From an uncultured bacterium (GTDB lineage Bacteria > Acidobacteriota > Aminicenantia > Aminicenantales > CALLJL01), in contig CALLJL010000003.1 of the NCBI GenBank assembly GCA_938092135.1, positions 62,001-126,000 on the forward strand: 64,000 nt of DNA, in the 5' to 3' direction. Below the pieces are notes generated by a model that saw nothing but the letters and a program-made list of their open reading frames with translations, searched no databases and had not been told where the DNA came from. Shown here piece by piece: positions 61,174 to 64,000 of the stretch (position 1 is the stretch's first letter; each line of letters begins with the position of its first letter). The position numbers and the translations under genes are program-made.

Positions 61174-62001
61174 TTGCTCCATAGGTTGGCGATGGCTCAG
61201 ACATTAAAAAGAGGCACTTCCCTAATAATTTTAATTTCTTTTTCTTTTTTTCTTTTTTATTCTTTTCGAGACTCGGAAAGGACGATTTCTGATTCTAAAT
61301 GGTCAGAAGAAAAAAGGGGAATTATTGTTCATATTTATGATGGTGATACTTTTAAGGTAAGGTTTAATCGGAGCGAAGAGAGGCTTAGACTATTAGGAGT
61401 CGATGCGCCTGAAATTGGCGATCCTTCAGAGGAAGTTGATTTGTGGGCCAGGTTAGCTCGGCGTTTTTCCCTTTATTACCTATTGAAAAAACAGGTAACT
61501 CTTACCTTTGAAAGGGAAAGAACAGACCGATATGGTCGGCTTTTAGCTTATCTCTGGCTGGAGAATGGTTTTTTATTTAATGAATTGATCATCAAACAAG
61601 GCTTGGCTCGATGTTTTGAAGCGGCTTCTGTCAGCCCGACCATGAAGAAAAGATTAAAGCAGGCCGAGGAAGAGGCAAAAAAGGCGAAAAGAGGAATATG
61701 GCAAAGTGAATGGCCAAAGGCGATAGAACCTGATAAGGTTCGCCATTACCTAGGCCACCTAAAGGCGGTCAATTTCGTCTGTGAACGGGTGAGGGTGGAA
61801 AGGGGATATACCCTTATTTATGCCCGTCAGGGCCACTTTCGGATTTATATCTCGCGAGATCGTCGACCTTTCTTTTCTCAGCTTGAAAAAATAAAGCCCG
61901 ATGATTTTATTTCTGTTTATGGTCTGATAGAAGACTATCGTGGTCAAACCCAAATGATTTTATTTTACCCCCAACAGCTAAGAATTATTTCTAAAACCTG
62001 A
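61174..62001 (+). CDS. Exported thermonuclease (SNase)-family protein
   Basis: IVHIYDGDTFKVRF, RLLGVDAPEI, TFERERTDRYGRLLAYLWL, NELIIKQGLA. Confidence 0.92.
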   Translation: MLHRLAMAQTLKRGTSLIILISFSFFLFYSFRDSERTISDSKWSEEKRGIIVHIYDGDTFKVRFNRSEERLRLLGVDAPEIGDPSEEVDLWARLARRFSLYYLLKKQVTLTFERERTDRYGRLLAYLWLENGFLFNELIIKQGLARCFEAASVSPTMKKRLKQAEEEAKKAKRGIWQSEWPKAIEPDKVRHYLGHLKAVNFVCERVRVERGYTLIYARQGHFRIYISRDRRPFFSQLEKIKPDDFISVYGLIEDYRGQTQMILFYPQQLRIISKT

Positions 62002-62193
62002 TTGGTTTTGATTAAGGGGTCATTCAATTTAAAAAATATGGTCCTCATCACCATTTCTTAATATCCCGCGTTTTTTATTTTTTAGTATAAAATTGAAATC
62101 TGAAGGAAATAAAATATTAGGTCTTTGTTTTCAGTTGACACTTCAGGGGAAGCTATCCATAATTAATTAACTTTGAAGAGTTAGGAGGTATCC

Positions 62194-63810
62194 ATGGGAG
62201 CTAAAAAATCTTTATTTATTTTTAGCTTAATATTCGTCTTAATATTAACTACGTCTTTTCTAATTGTTTTCCCGCGAGCTGAAAATATATCTTTTATTCC
62301 TGAGGAAACGGGCTGCACAAGTATCATGGCGGGTCGCTTAGCAACAGTTGATGGCTCGGTAATTACGGCTCATTCCTGTGATGGTAATTATCGTAATTGG
62401 CTGAATATTGTCCCTCGAAAGAAAAATCCAACTGGAGCAACAACCAAAATTTACTCAGGCCTCATGCACACCGAAACTCCTTGGGATTCAAGAAATGTGA
62501 CAGTTCGGGGCGAAATTCCTGATATTGAAGAAACCTTTTCTTTCTTAAACACTGCCTATCCCTGTTTAAATGAATATCAACTGGCCATTGGGGAAACAAC
62601 TATCGGTGGTCGCCGGGAGCTTTACAATCCTCAGGGTCTATTTGTCATAGAGGAACTTGAGAGAATCATGCTCCAGAGATGTCGGACAGCCCGGGAAGCT
62701 ATCAAGCTGGCCGGAGAGCTGGTTAAGACCTATGGCTATGGCGATATGGGCGAATGCCTGACCATTGCTGATCCAAAAGAGGTCTGGCATTTTGAAATTT
62801 TTGGCGCAGGCCTTGGGCAAAAAGGGGCTGTCTGGGCTGCGGTTCGTATTCCCGATGATCATATTGGCGTCTCAGCCAATATTCCTCGGATTGGGGAAAT
62901 TAACCTCAATGATCCCAATAATTATATGGCTTCAGATAACGTTATTTCTTTGGCTGTTGAAAAGGGCTGGTATGATCCTAAAAGTGGACGGCCTTTTCGT
63001 TTCTGGGAAGCTTACAGTGGCCGCAAACCCTTTGGAATAAGAGAATATTTTATTTTTAAAACTTTAGCGCCATCATTGAAAATTAGTCTTGATGATGAGG
63101 CTTTGCCCTTTTCTATCAAGCCTGAGAAAAAAGTTTCTGTCAGGGATATTTTAAAACTTTACCGGGAAACTTACGCCGGAACTGAATTTGATATGACTAA
63201 AAATCTCCTTGTTAAGGACCCTCGAACTGGGGAAATGGTCAAAAGTCCTGTGGCTAATCCCTGGATGTCACGGGATATGATGCTTCTTTTAAATACACTC
63301 AAACCCGGGGTTGTGGAATATCAACGGCCCATAGCCATTGCCGCCTGCGCTTACGCCCATGTCATCCAGTGCCGCAGCTGGCTACCCGATCCTGTGGGAG
63401 CTGTCTGCTGGTTTGCCTTTGATAATCCTGGCCAGAGCGCTCGTATTCCCATTTTTGCCGGAGTAACTGAACTCCCGCCGGGTTTTGAGATTTGTTCCCA
63501 GCATGAATTCAGACCTGATTCTGCTGCCTGGGCTTTCAGAAGAGCCAATCGTTTGGCTACAGTTAGATGGGGGGAAGCTGGCCGATTTATTGAAGAAGCT
63601 ATCAAGGAGTTTGAGGATAAAGCCTTTGAAGAACTTCCTGACGTCGAAAAGAGGGTTCTTCAGTTTTACAAAACCTTGCCGGCTGAGGAAGCAGCCGTTA
63701 AAGCCAAGGCTTATTTAACCAAATACACTAATGACTTTGCCCGAGCGGCTATCCAGAAATACTGGGAGCTGGGCAATAAGTTTTGGGCCATGTTTGCCCG
63801 CGGTTTTTAA
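62194..63810 (+). CDS. Exported C69-family dipeptidase
   Basis: Signal peptide; GCTSIMAGRLATVDGSVITAHSCDGNYRNW (N-terminal nucleophile Cys region); RBS AGGAGG. Confidence 0.93.
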   Translation: MGAKKSLFIFSLIFVLILTTSFLIVFPRAENISFIPEETGCTSIMAGRLATVDGSVITAHSCDGNYRNWLNIVPRKKNPTGATTKIYSGLMHTETPWDSRNVTVRGEIPDIEETFSFLNTAYPCLNEYQLAIGETTIGGRRELYNPQGLFVIEELERIMLQRCRTAREAIKLAGELVKTYGYGDMGECLTIADPKEVWHFEIFGAGLGQKGAVWAAVRIPDDHIGVSANIPRIGEINLNDPNNYMASDNVISLAVEKGWYDPKSGRPFRFWEAYSGRKPFGIREYFIFKTLAPSLKISLDDEALPFSIKPEKKVSVRDILKLYRETYAGTEFDMTKNLLVKDPRTGEMVKSPVANPWMSRDMMLLLNTLKPGVVEYQRPIAIAACAYAHVIQCRSWLPDPVGAVCWFAFDNPGQSARIPIFAGVTELPPGFEICSQHEFRPDSAAWAFRRANRLATVRWGEAGRFIEEAIKEFEDKAFEELPDVEKRVLQFYKTLPAEEAAVKAKAYLTKYTNDFARAAIQKYWELGNKFWAMFARGF

Positions 63811-63823
63811 CCTGAAAGAGAAA

Positions 63824-64000
63824 ATGAGTTCAACCTTTAAGTCAGAAAAAAAATCAGCTCTCAATTATCTTAATCAAATTAAAGAAATTGTTGGACCTGA
63901 AAATGTCTTGATTGATCCAGAAAGAATTATCGATTATAGCCATGATGAATCCACTCAGACTGAATGGCCCAGGTTACCGGAAGTAGTGGTTACGCCTACC
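63824..64000 (+). CDS. FAD-binding oxidoreductase (GlcD-like), 3' truncated by window edge
   Basis: ATG at 63824; MSSTFKSEKKSALNYLNQIKEIVGPENVLIDPERIIDYSHDESTQTEWPRLPEVVVTPT is typical of FAD_binding_4 N-termini. Confidence 0.75.
   Translation, partial: MSSTFKSEKKSALNYLNQIKEIVGPENVLIDPERIIDYSHDESTQTEWPRLPEVVVTPT

Overview
This is a bacterial chromosomal window of about 64 kb with AT-rich spacers. The gene complement (Oar-like TonB receptor, AP-superfamily/TPR proteins, S9/M14/M55/C69 peptidases, IorAB plus ADP-forming acyl-CoA synthetase) resembles an uncultured Aminicenantes/Acidobacteriota-like peptide- and sugar-degrading organism; that assignment is inference only. About 46 protein-coding genes are supported. 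No rRNA, tRNA, CRISPR array or prophage was recognised. Main blocks: (i) two paralogous sulfatase-fold/TPR proteins flanking a TonB-dependent receptor and a TPR protein (1-9.1 kb); (ii) an isolated EVE-domain protein with a PD-(D/E)xK-like C-terminal half, next to an IS3-like transposase relic (9.3-10.5 kb); (iii) an SSS symporter and an S9 peptidase fused to a Cys-less FGE/SUMF1-like domain; (iv) an 8-gene minus-strand surface-glycan cluster (15.6-23.4 kb) with GT2, DUF2304, EmrE-like, FemAB-like, deacetylase, GT39-like/TPR and methyltransferase genes; (v) carAB and a degenerate-GGDEF protein; (vi) iorAB plus a beta-alpha ordered ADP-forming acyl-CoA synthetase, then rpoD; (vii) M55 and tandem M14 peptidases with Asp-rich Ca-binding-like loops; (viii) GH2, DUF6599-like, DUF362 and FmdB-like genes; (ix) an araB-araD-isomerase operon, ABC exporter, transketolase, SNase and C69 dipeptidase. 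The most novel-looking candidates are the EVE-nuclease fusion, the diverged duplication in the 5.05-5.93 kb spacer, the glycan cluster and the S9-FGE fusion. All names come from reading motifs by eye; no database search was run.
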